Source: Bugulina stolonifera (lineage: Eukaryota > Bryozoa > Gymnolaemata > Cheilostomatida > Bugulidae). Taken from it: a stretch of DNA of 64,000 nucleotides. The stretch's first letter is position 1. Every line of letters starts with the position of its first letter. The DNA lies in contig OW285187.1 in assembly GCA_935421135.1 (NCBI GenBank), positions 24,862,429-24,926,428 of the forward strand, written 5' to 3'. The position numbers and the translations under genes are program-made. This document shows, one piece after another, positions 27,901 through 43,383 of this stretch. Below the pieces are notes generated by a model that saw only the letters and a list, made by a program, of their open reading frames with translations, searched no databases and was not told the origin of the DNA.

Positions 27901-29886
27901 ACACCTATATAATACAATAATGATGTGCAGTATAATACATGTACATGTATATATCTTTATAGAAAAGCTATGATTAAAATGGATATTGGAGTGCTGCCAA
28001 CACTGATGCCTCTAAGGATGCAAGCATGGCCTGCAGAGATGGGTGACCAGAGGATTAAAGATGCAGGACAGGAGTTTAAGGTGAGACAATAGCTGTAGAC
28101 TACTGACCCTGCGTCACACTAATTATACCCTTCCTTACTACTAGAGACAAATGAAATTGTCTTAATACTAATTTCCATTTAAGTACAGTAGTTTAGCTAA
28201 TACTAATACATTATTATGCAATGTACAAATGATAACCAGTATTAGTACATGTGAACACAGGAGCTATTTAGTATATACACTAATTACTTAATTTGTATAT
28301 CTAACATAAATCCAATGACAATGAAGGTTCTTTCCTAATCAGCTATACGCAATCAATGATCTATGATTATACTTGGTGTAATATCACATCACATCAAATA
28401 TTTATCTCTTCGAACAAGATTAAACGCAGGTGCTTTCCATTAAACTCTCACCCCATTCTTTCTTATGCCTTATCTGGGAAAACTTGACACCTTTCTGTGA
28501 GTTTAAGATAAACTACATGCAAGATATCTAATTGATTATTGTATGGAGCTATTCTACATTCAGTGTCTATACTCTAGCATGCCCATGGTAAACAGTGGGG
28601 AACAACCTCTTGGTTCTACTGGTCTAGTAATATTAGTTTGTAATATTTAAATTCTTTCAAAAATTATTTGACCATTTCAGCTGACTTTTGCTGGTTGATA
28701 GCTGTATAGAAAGTGAAACATAGTAGATGTGATGTAATCAGTAATGTGTGCATTCTGATAGCTAGCTGTTCAGTGTTATGTCTGTAGGCATTGCTAACTA
28801 ATTTCTTTCTTCACTGACTAATAAGTGCTTTTAAAAATCTCATCTTTATTTTCATCATCTCTCATACTAATGTCAACTTTGAATTGCCATATAAATAGGC
28901 TACATGTGCTAATGTATTGTACACAGCGTATAGTTCTGCAACAATTGTTATTCATTTAACAAATTGCTGCCATTTTAATGAACAAATCGTTAGAGATTGA
29001 AACTAAGCCCTGCAAGGAGTGGCTAGGCAAAATCAATTTGTAGAAACAAAAGATGAAAATAATTTTACAGTAGAATTATTTGATATTCTATTTACTTTAC
29101 ACAGCTTGGGAATGAGTATGTGAGTGACTTCATTGTCATTGAACCAGAAGACAGGATCACAAATGATGATAAGTATTTCACTATTGAAGTGAAGCTCAAC
29201 ACTACCAAGACTAAGATGGTGAAGATGTATAGAAGTAACACACAGCACTTCTCTACCTGGGAGGAAGTAGAGGCCACCTATGAAGGTGATAGGGCTATCA
29301 TGAAGGTAACAACTCTACTCAGTATGTTCTTGTAGTCGGCATTGAAATTTAATGTGTCTTTAGTTGGTTTTATTGTCAGTTATTGGAGTTGTGTTAAAAG
29401 TAGGGAGAGTCATCATTTTGGTGGGGAGAGGGTACAATTTAGATCAAATGGGGTACAATTTGGATGGTGGGGAGTAATGTACCATAACTGGGCCTTCCAT
29501 TTTATTGAGTTGATCGTGATGGACATCCTCATTACAACACATCAAGCACATCATCATATCGTTCTTTCTCCAGAGTCCTGCTTGCGATCTAACACCAACT
29601 GTGTATTCTAGGAGTGAATGTGCTATTACTTATTTTTATCTACATATAACAAAGTGTGACATCTGGTAGCCTACTTGTCGTTGTGTTGTAGACGAATAAA
29701 GGAGGAGTGTATATCGCACGAGAATCGCTGGACACTGGAGCCATCGTAGGAGGTGTGCTCGCTGGTTTAGTCATCATCATTATTATTGTCGCTACCGTCA
29801 TCTACTTCAAGAGGAAACCAGAGAAATGGAATGCCATTGGTAAACGAATCCGAAATGCTAAACGAAGTACACAAAACACAATCTAA
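15944..29886 (+). CDS. DD3-3-like membrane-anchored protein (gene B)
   Basis: A 769-residue paralog of gene A. Exons are 15944-16026, 16165-16218, 16364-16450, 17156-17251, 17965-18103, 18306-18454, 19029-19137, 19390-19595, 20787-21035, 21866-22036, 24355-24590, 24890-25106, 27963-28080, 29105-29305 and 29692-29886 (stop TAA). Together they are 2310 nt in one open frame. A signal peptide precedes [17 protein letters not shown] and [18 protein letters not shown]. Conserved blocks are [26 protein letters not shown] and [15 protein letters not shown]. The cupredoxin-like region spans residues about 425-575 ([16 protein letters not shown], then [17 protein letters not shown], Cys about 560). Unlike gene A, it continues with about 130 more ectodomain residues, a transmembrane helix ([20 protein letters not shown], about 722-741) and a short Lys/Arg-rich tail. 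A type I surface protein is predicted. Gene B splits the region encoded by gene A exon 1 into three exons, and keeps as one exon a region split in gene A after NIVQ. Confidence 0.9.
17374..17453. repeat. Inverted and direct copies of the GGAGTTGTCT decamer
   Basis: GGAGTTGTCT at 17374-17383 is followed by its exact reverse complement AGACAACTCC at 17409-17418 and by another direct copy at 17444-17453, all in gene B intron 4. Related copies occur at about 38561-38605, 49838, 52112 and 53249. The pattern suggests ends of a small interspersed element, but no full consensus was reconstructed. Confidence 0.4.
18730..19016. repeat. Minisatellite, about 31-bp unit, 9 copies, next to a gene B splice acceptor
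   Basis: Nine tandem copies of a unit containing TATACACTGTATGTTGGTAGAT. The first four read ATGTTGG and the last five ATATTGG, so two sub-arrays are visible. The array ends about 12 bases before the exon 7 acceptor AG at 19027-19028. It generates open frames of 100-127 codons on the minus strand, which are repeat artefacts. Confidence 0.95.
22037..22920. repeat. Minisatellite, 34-bp unit, about 25 intronic copies, duplicating an exon end plus splice donor
   Basis: The array starts directly at the exon 10 donor of gene B (exon end 22036). The unit contains TACTACGTCCATGCA joined to CAGTGAGTAT, which is the last 15 or so coding bases of exon 10 plus its 5' splice site. By eye about 16 intronic copies keep CAGTGAG, while about 9 read CAATGAG and lose the donor GT. 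The positions YGTCC, CACCC and CATCC also vary between copies. Using any downstream copy as donor would place TGA immediately after the normal exon end. Confidence 0.95.
23050..23150 (-). mobile_element. tRNA-like SINE head
   Basis: On the minus strand a tRNA-like stretch begins GCCGAGATGGTGCAGTGG (A-box) and has GGGTTCAAACCCC (B-box, about 23071-23083) at tRNA-like spacing. The long middle part could fold as a variable arm of a Ser/Leu-type tRNA, but pairing of the acceptor stem was not convincing. A tRNA-derived SINE or a tRNA pseudogene inside gene B intron 10 is the best reading. Confidence 0.5.
25107..27962 (+). other. Long intron 12 of DD3-3-like gene B
   Basis: This 2.86-kb AT-rich intron lies between the exons ending at 25106 and starting at 27963. 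No open frame, RNA gene or clear repeat was recognised in it. It separates the cupredoxin-like part of gene B from the extra ectodomain and membrane exons that gene A lacks. Confidence 0.7.
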
Positions 29887-31821
29887 ATACAATCCAAATA
29901 ATGTATTTTTGAAGTAGTAGCTTGAGATCTTCCAATTTACGATACTGATGCAATCACTTACGCTTAATTGAATGTAATGAGTTTTAATATGTTATTTATA
30001 TCAGATATTTTTATAGATAAATATGATAGCAGTAATAATATATTATTATTACCAATCTTCAATTTACATTCCTCAATGCTTAGCTAGGAATTCTTTTTGC
30101 TTCTATATTACTTTTCCACAGGACCCACTTATATTTATACTACATGTGTTTATATATAGTGTATACTATATTATTATTTTGTTATTACAGTATATTGTAA
30201 TAGTATACAATTATTTAATCCTATTTTTGTGCCATCATCAACTGTGCATTGAGCAATTCCTCTTAGCATAATATAATCTCGGAGCAATATATCGTTTTCT
30301 ATCTAACTACTATTATGCAAGAAGCAAAGATGTGATAACAAGTTTTTAAATTGTTTCAAAGTTGTAATGTCTTTTGGCTCATTTGGGGATACGTTAGTAT
30401 GTTTTATTATCAGACAAATCACGTATCATATGGCAGTATCAGTAAACATACTTCTAACCTCCTTCCATTGCACTTTTTCCAAATAAACTTGGGCAAAATT
30501 ATTCGAACTTCTTGCAGCTGATTTCTTCCCACCCTAAATTTCAATAGCTAAATAAAGTAGGATTTTAGGGCTACAGCAATTATTTATAAGGTGAGAATGG
30601 CAATTTGCAGGGAAGCAATTAAGCCAGATATATTTGCCGATTTTACACTAACTAATTGGATTGAAACTGTCTGCTTAGTTAAATGCTATATAAACATTTC
30701 TCTGTGAATTGATGACCATGGCTTTCAGCTCATGTTACCCATCCTTGAGAAAGTTGTGAATTAAGTTACTCCTGAAACACTTGGCAAAACATGCTGTCAC
30801 CCAGCAGTGGTTGTCAGTATAGGGTATTATGTTTATGTGGGATATTTCCTTGCTTGATAACAGCCAGTGTTTCAGTAGTTGCCTTGGGTGGGCCATTCTC
30901 TGGGACATAAATTGGGTTGTGTTTTCTATATTCTTATAATAGATCCATGTACAATAAATAGTCAAACAAAATCCTGAACAATATTACCATGAAGTTATGT
31001 ACAATGTTGTATAACTGATATGTGTACAGTAGAATAATAGTGCAGTCTGAAAAGATGTCACTGTATGTCTCTTCTTGAACATCTATGAAATCATAATGAC
31101 ATGTACAATATTGTACAATGTAGACCTATATAGGCCACAATAATTATTGTTGAAGTTACAGTGTTTACTACTATAACCCATATATTGCTTTACAAGAAAT
31201 GAGAGTTTTCAAGGCCCCAAAATGTACAATGCAGATAACTAGTGTTACAGTACATCTACATGTGTATGTCCTCCACCAAATGAATTTATCTTCATGTACA
31301 TTGTATGATTTTTATATCAGTACTGTGATAGGTTACTGGACAAAAATTAATATACGTTCCAAGTTTATATGGTTTGTGTTAGTGAAAGTTGACATGCAGA
31401 TAACAAGAGAATAATATTCTAATGTCCCATTTGTTTACAGATCTATAATATGTACATGTGCTGCATGTCTAACATCAAGGGGGGTGATTCAGAGAAATTT
31501 TTACATAATTCTTTACTTTTATTTACAAGTTATGCATAGCCTAGACTTAGAATGAAAAACTATAACCTTCATTATCTCCTTCCCAACAAATAATCTAAAA
31601 ACTAATACATATTACAAGTATATATTATTCTCCTCAATAATATAATTATAATAATATAATATTGCCTAAATGGCTTGGAAATATCAAAAAGATTGAAATA
31701 TAAAAAATTGAAAATATCAGATGAAAAATATATTTTAAAATCTTTGTGTGATAATTAATTTTGAGTGTGCTTTGCATGCTCAATGAAACATGTTAAAAAT
31801 ATTAAACCTTTGATACTAGTA
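29887..31821. other. Convergent 3' region between gene B and the homeobox gene
   Basis: No gene is seen. It contains the 3' UTR of gene B (an AATAAA is at 30482-30487) and, on the other strand, the 3' UTR of the homeobox gene. Short open frames here show no family resemblance. The DNA is AT-rich with scattered ACATGTACATGT-type palindromes. Confidence 0.6.
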
Positions 31822-33819
<1,998 letters not shown>

Positions 33820-36242
33820 GATTTGTGGTTTCTCTTTTCTCTTGGTTTCTCTTCTCTGTTGAGGTGGTTGAAGAATGTTTACGCATGAGCCTCCAGTCTA
33901 TAAATGATTACTGTCACTCTTAGACACCTTTCTTAAAGTTGAGCAGGTACATCATTCATACACATGCTTATCAGAAAGTGCCCTCCCCTAGTGGGAAATG
34001 CATATCCAATTAATCTAATTTGCTTACTATTTCAAGATGATTATTTTATTGCAGACCTGCCATATATCATCATCATAATGTACATTGTACATGCACACTG
34101 GCAGGTTCTTCCTTGGATTAACCAAGGACACAGTGATAGCCAAAGATTGGCTGGTATATTACTAATATGAATACAAATTCATTATTTTCTGCACAGTTGC
34201 TGATTTCTCCATAGAGTTTTCTCTCTCTTGTAACAGGTACTAACAGGTGCCTGCATAATTGTGTCGGACTGTAGCCTTCCATGATAATGAAATGTTGTTA
34301 TATCCGTTCAATAATTTGAACTACTAAGGGGTTTTTTGCTTCAAAGTAAAATAAATAATTATTCACTGACCACTGTAGTTTCTGATAAAATCAATAACAA
34401 CTATACAGCTTAAAAAATATTCCTGTCTTTAGGCTGATCAGTTGGCATGTCTGTATGGTTACTCAACAGGATAACCCTTGTATACATTATCTGTGGAGTT
34501 TATTTATAAAACTAAGCTCTTAATTGAGCTGCTAAGGCTACTTGACACCAAAGAATTCACTTTACAAACACATTCTCCCATTATTTTATATTATACCTCA
34601 CTTTGTTTTAAATAAGCAATTCTTTGGAGCCAACATATATTAGTATCATGTTATCATATCACTCTCTTAGGATATGATATGGTATATATCCATTTTTGAT
34701 GTGAATAGCTTTGCTTACTGATGAAGCAACTGCTCTATTTACTGGCTTGTTATACTATTTAGAAAGCAGCTGGTAGCTAATAATAATTACTGGTTCAAGG
34801 CATAACATGGAATGAAATTACAGATGGGTGTATATTGCTATAATGTGTGTAAAAAATCATAAAGCAATTAACTAATGACCGTAATTAGTGTTGAGTGTAG
34901 TCTGTATTAAGGTTTAACATGTTGATACTGAATAATTCCCAATTATCTATGAACTTAACTTGAGGCAAGCACCAATCAAATAAAAAATAACAACAGTGTT
35001 AAGCTGTGTTTGCAATTTATGTTAGCTTGGAACTATGTTTTGGTTCCTATCCTAATTAACTTATATTTTTTTCTCATATCAGCTAATTATTCTTCTTTAC
35101 AAATAACTAAGAGGTGAGATTTGTGACCACTAAGCCCAGATACATGCATATTGTGGTCTATGTATTTTAATGCCTTCTATTATTTATGTTATATATTTAT
35201 GTTTGTATAACACAGGCAACAGCTGTATTGTCAAAGTTACCAGATCAATTTTGGGTCAAAATGTTACAGCATGTAAATACTTCTTATCAAAGACTTGTAA
35301 ATTGTGTCTTTTATCAATTACTTGAAACATGGAGTATATCACTTAAAGTAAACAAATTGACACTCTAATCTAATGTTGACAAGACAGTATTTAAGCAGCT
35401 GTTCTTCACACCCCTTATCTTCACCTTTTTAACCAAATGTGGGTTTCTGGACTGACTAGCTAAAACTCATTCAATTGCTTCCGATGGCAAGGAGCAAAAA
35501 GCGGCAATTTTATTTGTGGGACTTAAGTGTTGGATAACCCATCTGGTAGAATTAGTCAAGATTGGAGGATAGCAATAATTAATCAACATTATAATTTCCA
35601 CTAAACTGTCTGTCTAGCCAGATATTAGCAAACTAATATTTGAGTTTGGGAGCATAATTTATTTAATACTAATTAAATTATACACTTTAATGAAGTAACA
35701 AATAGCATGGTAGTATACGGTTGTTTTTCTTGTTTACATGTACTTAGTATAAAATAATCATTGTAATTAAATGTCACAAGTCTTGAGTTTACAATTAAAC
35801 ATCATGTGCATAATGATAATATATTAGATCTCGACAAACAAGAACAAAAATAGACAGAAGCTAATGTCAGGGTATGAAGTCACAATTTCATTCTAATCAA
35901 AAACAGTTACTCACAAAAATATCCTAAAACAGTTGTATAAACTCACTATGGTGGCAGCAAAATTTACCTAAAAGTCACACACCTGAGTTTTGAGCCAATA
36001 ACAGCCGATATAGTGGTACCTAATATAAACATATAATATAGATGTACGGTGTGTCATCTAAGGAACAGGTACTTGTATTGATGCTATTTGTAATGGCTCG
36101 ACCAGTTTTGACTATCACTACATTCCAATCATGTCAGATGGTAGGTTATATTGAGTGTTCTAGTGAGAATGTATAGTTGTAGCACATGTCATAATACACA
36201 TATATATATAATACTTTATAATATAGAGATCATACTATCTTA
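33820..36242. other. Intergenic region upstream of the homeobox gene
   Basis: No gene or clear repeat is recognised. The right-hand end includes the 3' UTR of ERp44 (minus). The left part holds the presumed promoter of the homeobox gene. Confidence 0.6.
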
Positions 36243-39200
36243 TTACAGCTCGTCTTTGAGAACTGTATATCTGTTGTGTGAAGGTTTGAGCTGTTTAAAC
36301 ACAGACTCTGGTGGATCTGTAGGATCTTTTACTCCAGCCTGCTGTGATGCATCTACCTGGACATGCTGCTGTCCATCCTGAGCCTGCTGATTGGCCTGTA
36401 CTGCTGGCTGGGTCACTTTATCTGGACCATAATGAAACTCTCTATGCAACTTTCCACTGGCCAAGTCATCAACGAACTGTTTGAGCAAACCATCTTCCCT
36501 GTAACCAGTAAACACACAGGGTAAGACAACTCTAGCAGAACAGACATTTACAATAAATATCAGACTGTGTGCTAGCAGCAACTATTATAGGCAACAGAAA
36601 CTACATCTTTGGATCACTAAAAATATAAAAGCTAGATAATATTCTAGTATTACATCTGCATCCAAGTCATATGATCACTTTTGATCAGCTAAGTACAAGT
36701 GCACCCCATAAAGGACACTACATACATGTACATGTATATACACATATACATGTACTGTAAATGTGTATATAATATACACCGTATATATAAGTATATCCAC
36801 AGTAGACCAATAAGAAGACACTAGATTGCTGCTGCTGACTACTCATCTAGCATAAAGTGAAATAACTCTCTCTATGTATGCATATTAATTTACAAAATAC
36901 TAATTAACATTTCGAGAATAAACAAAATAATACCCAGTGCCTTTCGGTTCATATTACTCTATTTTATTGCTGGTGAAATCACTCATGTTGGAAACCAAAA
37001 CATGTAAATAATTATACTAGTTGGACGTGTCTACGTGTAGATCAAATTTATGTACATTTGGTTTCCACAAACGGTGTTGATGGGCTCCGGCGAGCTCAAG
37101 TCCTACAGCTATTATTATTATTATACCTCGCCCAAATTGGATAACTGAGTGAGTAGAAAACATCCGTCCATAATCTAAGTTATTTCCAACACACAGGATT
37201 TCATGCATGCATAGTTTACCTACAGTACATCATATTTGACTATGAGAAACGAGTTAATAGACTACTTACCCGAGTTTTGACTTGACATCATGCTTAAGCA
37301 GATACATGTGTTTGAAGCTATCAATGGCTATGAGTGGGAGGTCATTGGCAGATTTCCCCAAATGGTGAAGAGGATGTGCAAATTTTATGCCGTCGGCGGT
37401 TAAAGCACTTACAGTATCTATAAATAGATCCATGGGACACTGAAAAGTATGATACACAGTCGTGCTATATAATAATGTAAATGAAGAGGTAAATGCATGA
37501 TATTGGAGGTATACGATGTATGATAAGACTAACCAAAATATAATCCACTGCCACAATGACATGTACTGTTATATTCGTAAAGTTTACCATCTCAGCGTAA
37601 TAATGCCCGATCATCATTTGCTTTTGTGGTGTGGAATGTGGAATACACGAATATGCTGTAGTTGTTATACAGTAGTCTACATGGATTTTCCCCCCATATT
37701 ATGTGTGTATGGGGATATACCAGAGCATAGTCTAAAATATAGAGTACGGAGTAAAGATAGAGTATTTAGTGTATAGACTTACCAAGGTCATTTGCTAGCT
37801 GGAGGTTGACCTGCTCCAAGAACTGTGCGGGTGTATGAGTATCATCAGGGTGATGGAAAAGTATGAGGAAAGGTAGACCCTCCTCAGTCAATTCCTACAC
37901 AGCAGACAAGACACAGTAGATATTATGGTAGCAGCCAACAACAAATAGTAATAGAGGTAACAGTTTATACTGAATGAAATTTTTTCGTACCGCAGAAATT
38001 ATAGTAGGAGTAAAAGATAACTCCAAATTGGTGGTACATGGCAGTGGGAGTGAAGAGTGTTGGTATAATTAGTTAGTTGATACACGTATGTAAGTAGTCA
38101 TACACTATCATTATTCATAACATAATGTAGACTACCACATAATATAAAAAACAGACATTTTACTTGATATTTAGGCCTCCCGCATAACATAGGCATTGCA
38201 GTGTCGTGAGCCATGCATTGTTTGTCGACCTAAAGGCAATGTATTCACTGTATCACCGATAAATACACATGTATAATACAGCTGCACACTAACCTCGGCA
38301 TTCTCAAATGTCAGGACTCTAACTTTAGGTACGCAAAGATCACGTGCCCAGGCAGTGAGTGACTCAGCATTGGTCAGACCAGTGAATGGTACATCAGATC
38401 CCTGCTTCTATAACAGCACACATACAGCCGTATTACTAACAGTGGTAAACCGTTACTACCTGGTTACCAAGAGTGTCTACTTGTGCTATAATACTTTGAT
38501 TCAAATACAAAAATGTTACCCAGGAGCAATCAAGCAATGACTAAAATACTGAAAGTTGAAGTTGTCTTTTCTTTTTTTATTATCAAGCAAGAAAAGACAA
38601 CTCCATAACATGACTAGTTCTTTGATAACACATGGTATGATACACGTTATTATACAATGTACATAGGTACAGATAGTTTATTTTTTATTCAATGGACAAT
38701 TGAGTACATTGTACTAACCCCAATGTAAGCATTCTCTGACCTATTCTACGGGCACCATTAAATTGATATAAAATAGGTTGAGAGAGCACTCTTCCCTCCT
38801 AACTTACGAAAGGCTGTCTGAAGTAGATGACATCTTCTCCATTCTTCCTGTGGGGTTCAGCGTTGGGTCCGCTCATTACATACCAGTTACAGTCAGTCTT
38901 TAGTTGACCAGCAGCTTTCAGTATATTTTTATAATTATTACTGTTTTCATCAGAAATATATACTAGCATGTTTCTCTTGGCGTCCTGCAAGAAATATTAT
39001 AAAGGTTACATGATTCATACCTTGAACAAATGCATACCATGCTGAGGAATCGAAGTCTAATGACCAAGTATCGGATATATATCACACAGCGGTTATCCTA
39101 GTGACCTTTAGGGTGTACTTGCACAAAATTCAGCCATTCGATTGGCTATGACCGTACTGAAAACATTACAGCTTTATCTATTAGTAGAAATCTTGCATTT

Positions 39201-41927
39201 TCAAACTATGGTGATTGACTGACTATCAGTACCTGTAAGGCATCGATAGAATGGAAATACTGCGAAAGTCCAGTCCGCAAATACAAAAGGTTAGTGGAGT
39301 ACCTATTACATCAGGAGCAAATTTTAAGGAGTTGTGTACAACGCGAAACACTAAATACGATCTACCGAACTCAAAAGAATTAACCAGAAGAGTGACCAAC
39401 AACACGAGTTTCACTTACAGGCTCATTCACCCCATGTACATATAACTAACAACTGATTAGATACTTACTGAAATTGCGTCCATCTCTTCAAACGTCTCTC
39501 TCTTGTTAATAGGTACAGTTAACTGTTCCTTGACAAACTTGAGGAAAGCTTCAGCAGATCTTTGACCTCTGTATTCCTTTTTCATTGGCTCACCAAACAT
39601 GAAGAACTTCAATGTGGGATATTTATTTACTTTGTACTTTTTGGCAAGTTCAGCTGTAATATACAAACATATACAGGGTGTGTAGACTTGGACAAAATAA
39701 TGTACATCAATCATATATTAGTATTAATGCAATCATATGAATCTGTATTAAGTAGATTAACAATCAATCACAGGATAAGTTCTCTTTGACAGAGAAGCTA
39801 AGCACTATACTAGATATCACTTCCACTCAGACTATTACATGTAGAGATGAGGAAATACAAGTTCAATATATAGTGTGGAACAATTATACATGACGCTGTA
39901 TAACACGTAGTGGTTGGTTGCTAAGTTCTCCTATGTGATATCCGACATCCATGATATGCAACACAATTGCACAGTGTATAAGTATAAACACATATAAAAA
40001 GTAAATCATACACAATACAATGTACTTACTTTCCTGATCACAATCTATCTTAGCAAATACTATTTTTCCACCAGTCTACAATAAGAGACAAACATTCAAT
40101 GTGAAACAAATAATTAGCTAATAGAGGAAGGAAAATAATGGTGACTATATATAGGTCCTACAGGATTATAACTTCAAATACTAATGGTGATGTACAAGTA
40201 CAATATGCACATTGCACACATGGGTTAAATTTGGGTCCATATGGTGCCGCACAGCGAATACATTGCCAACCTTATAATGTTTTGTGTCAGGTCAACTATA
40301 CAATGCTTAAGTATAGCCAGATGTGTATACTATGTATACTATAAAACTAGTAGTAGATAGGTCAAGTTGAGAAGCACTGACCATATATACTCACTGGAGA
40401 GTATTCTTTTGCTACTAACTCACTTCCTTCTGCAAAAATAGGTGCTAGCATCTGACTGAAGCGACACCTACAATAGCACGGATAGATATTACAAGTCGAC
40501 GATATGCCACCTCGCACTTCTAATGCACCTGAACAGCACATCACATTTAGTAGCAAACAATTGTTAATAATAATGAAAAACATTTCCAATGGATAGACAG
40601 CAAAACTTACCAGTCAGCATAAAAGTTGACAAATACCATTTCATTACTTTCTGCAAAACAAAACAAAGAGTAATAAGATCAGTGATTAATCACTTACTAC
40701 TGTAAATTAGAGAAAGAGCAGTGATGGCCGAGGCATACTGAGATATATTAACACCAAACTGTCTACGATTGATGGGTCATTGAATACTTACTTAGGACGG
40801 TATCTATGTTGGCACTTGTTACCTGGACTACTTGATCAGCAGATATATATGTAGCTAGATAGAGAATCTACAACACACCATAATAAAAAAATGTGTATTG
40901 TTATAACATAGAAAGGTACATTGTAGTTATCATAGTTTTGCTCTGGTTATACACGTGTAATGTCTACAGTAGCCTAATTAAACATTAGCCTATAACATTC
41001 ATTTGGTTATCCTCCATTTCTTTAGATCAAGATCGACAAACAAAGAATTTTTTAGCCATCTTTAAATCACAATATACAATGTAGGTTACAAGCTTTTGAT
41101 AGCTATTTAGCCTACATAAAGTCACGAGTCCTTTTAATGAGCCACAAAATGTTCCTTGGATTAACACGAGTGTGCAATCTCTGTTCATGGTTATGGCTTA
41201 TGTCTATGTAGTTTACCAGCTTATTTTTAATATAAATATCGAATAAGACTAATAATTAATAGCCTATTATAAAACACTTGGCAGGTAATAATCTTATCTA
41301 CGATAATAAAAAAAATAATAGGCTAATGACATTATTGAAAAAATGAGTAGGCCTAATATAAATTTTGATCGGCGTTTTGAGTTCCTTACTATTCATACTA
41401 AAAATAATCATATTGATTTGATATTCTATAAAATAATGTCGAATTTGAGGATGCACAAGTTCCATGCAGGAAAATATTTTGTAAGAAAAAATTATGGTTC
41501 TTCAAGAACAGTTCCTACCATTGAAGAACATCATCTAGCAAAACTAATTATTATTCATAAGACAATGATACCTCATATACAATATAGGTTCGCTATATAA
41601 TACTTTGTTATTGATGATATTAGATTTCATAAAATATCATTAATTATCTTGATTTAATGATTATTCGATTATAATTATACTTTGGACTACTAGGCTCTAT
41701 ATCTATACCATAAATTTATGATATTCATATATTTTATAATTCATTGGCTACATTTTTTAAAATTATTTATTACACTATTATCATTATAGTAAATTATTAG
41801 TAATAAATAAATATAAATAAAAACATATAAAAAAAAATAAATCAATAAATCTAAATGAAAACACGACAATTACAATGAATGAAAAAAAACTTACTAAAGA
41901 TATGTGAAGTACTGCTGATGTAACCAT
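36243..41927 (-). CDS. ERP44: ERp44, ER thioredoxin-domain protein with KDEL tail
   Basis: ERp44 cycles between the ER and Golgi, retrieving client oxidoreductases and unassembled secretory proteins through a single reactive cysteine. Exons are 41927-41895, 40867-40792, 40650-40611, 40467-40395, 40075-40030, 39653-39469, 38984-38808, 38407-38294, 37894-37783, 37417-37270 and 36498-36243 (stop TAA). Together they are 1260 nt, 419 residues (human about 406). A signal peptide (MVTSAVLHISLILYLATYIS) leads into the first thioredoxin domain. The active site is ADWCRFSQML (Cys about 51), the CRFS motif specific to ERp44. Later blocks are YPTLKFFMFG, EYRGQRSAEAF, EEGLPFLILFH, LIAIDSFKHMYLL and SGKLHREFHYGPDK. 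The protein ends RYTVLKDEL. A Gln-rich insert precedes the tail. Start chosen because it gives the signal peptide and phase. Confidence 0.95.
38561..38601. repeat. Short hairpin with GTTGTCTTTTCT arms
   Basis: Perfect 12-bp arms (38561-38572 and 38590-38601) with a 17-base loop lie in an ERp44 intron. The right arm runs into AGACAACTCC, the same decamer found repeated in gene B intron 4. Confidence 0.45.
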
Positions 41928-42479
41928 TGTGAGATAAATATGCAGGTTCTTCAACCCTGTTGTGGTGAAACGTAAGAACTATATACTAAAACTATACGAA
42001 AGAAATTATATGCAAACACGGCACTCAAGTTGATATTTTTGTCATAACAAAACCACTTCTCCTCTAGAAGCAATTTTTTAACGTTCAGCTGAGGTCTAAA
42101 CCTCTTCACACCCCACACGGCAACACCTAGGATTTGTACATAGAACACCTCACACAAAAAGCAATCTAATAATGCGCTAAGGCTTAGAAACAATTGACGT
42201 GTTACTTTTCTACTCGACCTCATCAAATGCGATATTGCACGAATTGGAAGTGCGCTTGCGTACAATAACATTCTTGACAACCTGAAAAATACCAACGCCT
42301 ATTTAATTTTCTCCAATTTCGCTGCCATTTATGTACAACATGTTACTATGAAATTCAAATGCTTGGGGAACTTAAATGAATAAAAAAAGTTGAGGTAAGA
42401 TGTTACTGATGTGTCACATGTTATGCACCAAGATGTTGTATTATAATGTGCATCCAAGGGTGACACTAACTTCCGTTAG

Positions 42480-42869
42480 TTGCTAACCAAGCTACCTGCA
42501 GATGTAGTATGGGACCCTTCAACTAAGAACAAGATCCATGATATAGAACTCATCCAGAACAGTGTCATACGGTTTATAGCAAACCTAAGGGGGCGTACTG
42601 ACAGTGTATCAGAGGTGAGAGATCAGTTAGAGATCCGGACCCTGGAAAATAGAAGAAAAAACCATCGCCTGTGTCTACTGACCAGGATTCTTCAGAATGA
42701 AGAACAACATTCCACTCTGTCCAGAGCATATGATGATATTGTGGGTGACAGAGAGATGGTAACAATGACCACTAGAGCAGCTGCCAGAGGAGAGCCAACC
42801 TCAATATCAGCCAAAAAATGCATTTACCACTCTAGTTTCCTGCCACGAACAATTCGTGAGATAAGATGA
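42480..42869 (+). mobile_element. Relic 1: C-terminal fragment of a non-LTR retrotransposon reverse transcriptase
   Basis: A 129-codon open frame matches the conserved region after the RT catalytic core of L2/CR1-like elements: VVWDPSTKNKIHDIELIQNS, RFIANLRGR, ENRRKNHRLCLLTRIL and SSFLPRTIREIR. The catalytic palm, endonuclease and ORF1 are absent. 5'-truncated insertion followed by decay is the likely origin. Confidence 0.75.
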
Positions 42870-43383
42870 GAAACCAACTTCCAATCCTAAACAGTGATAT
42901 ACTGTAAATATTGCAGACCCCCTAGTCCAAAAATAGTTAAAACTAGAGGCTCCCTTATAGATTTACATGAAATTGCTGGCGGAGCCCTACCTCATCTGAG
43001 GTAAATTCTGAGGTAAACGGGACCAGAAACTTCTTTGGAGGCTGTCAGGCTGGTCAGAGATGGTCATTGGTCAATGGTAAAAATGAGAAGTTGACTAACA
43101 GTCACAGTGGTGATTGCTAAAGTGCAATAAAATTTGCACTACTGCCTTTTCAATTGTATGCTCGGTAGTCGGTAATGTAGAAAGTAGTGGTATGATTTTC
43201 TATAATACCTTTGAATAATTTTGAAGAATAGAATTGAGTAAGAAGAGCACCTCAGCTTTACAGTGTGTTTTAGACAGTCATTCATATTGTTCCAGCGTAC
43301 TACTGTTTTTGATTGGGATCGAGTTCGAAAAATCGTTACGACATGCTCGTCGGTTTGTGTTCTTCCCATTGGGTTAATAGTCT

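Noticed and set aside
41951..42295. 114-codon minus-strand frame just upstream of ERp44
   Set aside because: No conserved features; the ERp44 start at 41927 with its signal peptide is self-sufficient. This stretch may be promoter or 5' UTR.
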